Below are positions 63,466 to 64,000 of a stretch of DNA of 64,000 nt, piece after piece. The DNA is from Mycobacterium ostraviense. GTDB lineage: Bacteria > Actinomycetota > Actinomycetes > Mycobacteriales > Mycobacteriaceae. The notes below the pieces were generated by a model, which saw only the letters and a program-made list of their open reading frames with translations, made no database searches and was not told where the DNA came from. The stretch is taken from positions 2,683,282 to 2,747,281 of the forward strand of contig NZ_NKRE01000001.1 of the NCBI RefSeq assembly GCF_002705925.1. The letters run 5' to 3'. How positions within the stretch are numbered: position 1 is the stretch's first letter; each line of letters opens with the position of its first letter. The translations under genes were made by a program, and so were the position numbers.

Positions 63466-64000
63466 CTAGAACAGCTTGCGCGCCAGCTTGAAGGCCCGCT
63501 CGGTGTAGGGCGGGTAGATGATCTTCGAGAAGTCGGGGCGGGTCGGCTTGGTCAGCACCGACTTGCGGTGGCTGAACTCGTCGAAGCCCCATTTGCCGTG
63601 GTAGGCGCCCATGCCGGAGGCGCCCACGCCGCCGAACGGCAGCTTGGCCGTCGACACCTGGAAGGCCAGGTGGTTGACCAGCATGCCGCCGGCCGGCACC
63701 TCCTTGATCACCCGCTCGCGGGTTTCGCGTGACTTGGTGAACAGGTATGCCGACAACGGCTTGGGCCGCGAGTTGACGAACTTGATCGCCTCGTCCAGGG
63801 ACTTGACGGTGAGCACCGGCAGGATCGGCCCGAAGATCTCGTTGGACATCAGCGGTCCGGCCGGATCGGGGTCGACGACGACGGTCGGCTGGATGCGCAG
63901 ACTCGACACGTCACACTTACCACCCACGGCGATCTTGGCCTTCCCGTCGGCTTTGGCTTCGGTTTCCACGGCGGAGACGTAGCTGCTCAACCGGTCGAAC
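63466..64000 (-). CDS. Aldehyde dehydrogenase, C-terminal part (Rv0147-like, partial)
   Basis: The last 177 or so residues of an aldehyde dehydrogenase; the 5' part lies beyond the window. MSNEIFGPILPVLTVKSLDE includes the conserved Glu-Ile-Phe-Gly-Pro, and KLPFGGVGASGMGAYHGKWG is the typical C-terminal motif of class 3 (fatty) aldehyde dehydrogenases, with a following FDEFSHRKSV. The catalytic Cys is outside. The nearby internal start-like codon is not used: the frame is open to the window edge. Confidence 0.92.
   Translation of the reverse strand, partial: FDRLSSYVSAVETEAKADGKAKIAVGGKCDVSSLRIQPTVVVDPDPAGPLMSNEIFGPILPVLTVKSLDEAIKFVNSRPKPLSAYLFTKSRETRERVIKEVPAGGMLVNHLAFQVSTAKLPFGGVGASGMGAYHGKWGFDEFSHRKSVLTKPTRPDFSKIIYPPYTERAFKLARKLF

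Overview
The window looks like chromosomal DNA of a slow-growing Mycobacterium close to, but outside, the M. tuberculosis complex. It is GC-rich and carries PE, PE_PGRS and PE-PPE genes, a complete mce1 operon and the metallothionein gene mymT. Gene order follows M. tuberculosis H37Rv from Rv0189c (ilvD, position 1) back to Rv0147 (aldehyde dehydrogenase, position 64000), so the window is the reverse complement of the H37Rv numbering. Rv numbers below are assigned from synteny and protein family as I remember them, not from a search.

Layout. 1-4405: the end of ilvD, an SPW-repeat membrane protein, a large PE_PGRS gene and mymT. 4426-8739: a leftward block of bglS (GH3 glycosidase), an HEXXH metallopeptidase and a DUF2786 gene joined by 4-base GTGA overlaps, followed by monoacylglycerol lipase. 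8821-14842: a rightward block of sigG, a broken alpha/beta hydrolase-like gene, pirin, a YhgE/Pip-type membrane protein and lprO. 14835-30452: the leftward mce1 lipid importer operon (fadD5, yrbE1A/B, mce1A-F, four Mce-associated proteins), with a DUF1275 membrane gene added at its end; its regulator mce1R is divergent. 31316-40884: small lipid and CoA-type enzymes. These include a block (33487-38458) that I do not recall between Rv0162c and Rv0161 in H37Rv, holding a TetR regulator, thioesterase, LLM oxidoreductase, DUF427 protein and an internally deleted CoA-transferase. 41027-61553: eight rightward PE genes with a C-terminal PE-PPE serine hydrolase domain (H37Rv has four, PE1-PE4). They surround a TetR/41-residue gene pair, pntAa-pntAb-pntB, a DUF1348 gene, fadE2 and ptbB. 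61550-64000: a quinone oxidoreductase-like protein, a short-chain dehydrogenase and the end of an aldehyde dehydrogenase.

How it works together. The mce1 block encodes one envelope machine for fatty or mycolic acid import: YrbE permeases, six Mce subunits, accessory proteins and an acyl-CoA ligase, under a GntR/FadR repressor. The PE-PPE proteins carry an ESX secretion signal (YxxxE) and a GYSQSA-type nucleophile elbow, so they are probably exported lipid or ester hydrolases.

The best candidate for something undescribed is a local regulon at 33487-38458. Three copies of a 27-bp element, GTGACACTT-N9-TTTGTAAAG, occur only there, near a TetR gene, a thioesterase gene and an unknown gene. Other points are a promoter module copied with the PE-PPE genes, a 14-bp perfect palindrome upstream of yrbE1A, a 17-bp-arm inverted repeat in a 710-bp gene desert, and mymT lying convergent to bglS beside a PE_PGRS gene with no visible RicR operator. 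At least three genes are frameshifted; real decay and assembly error cannot be separated from the sequence alone.
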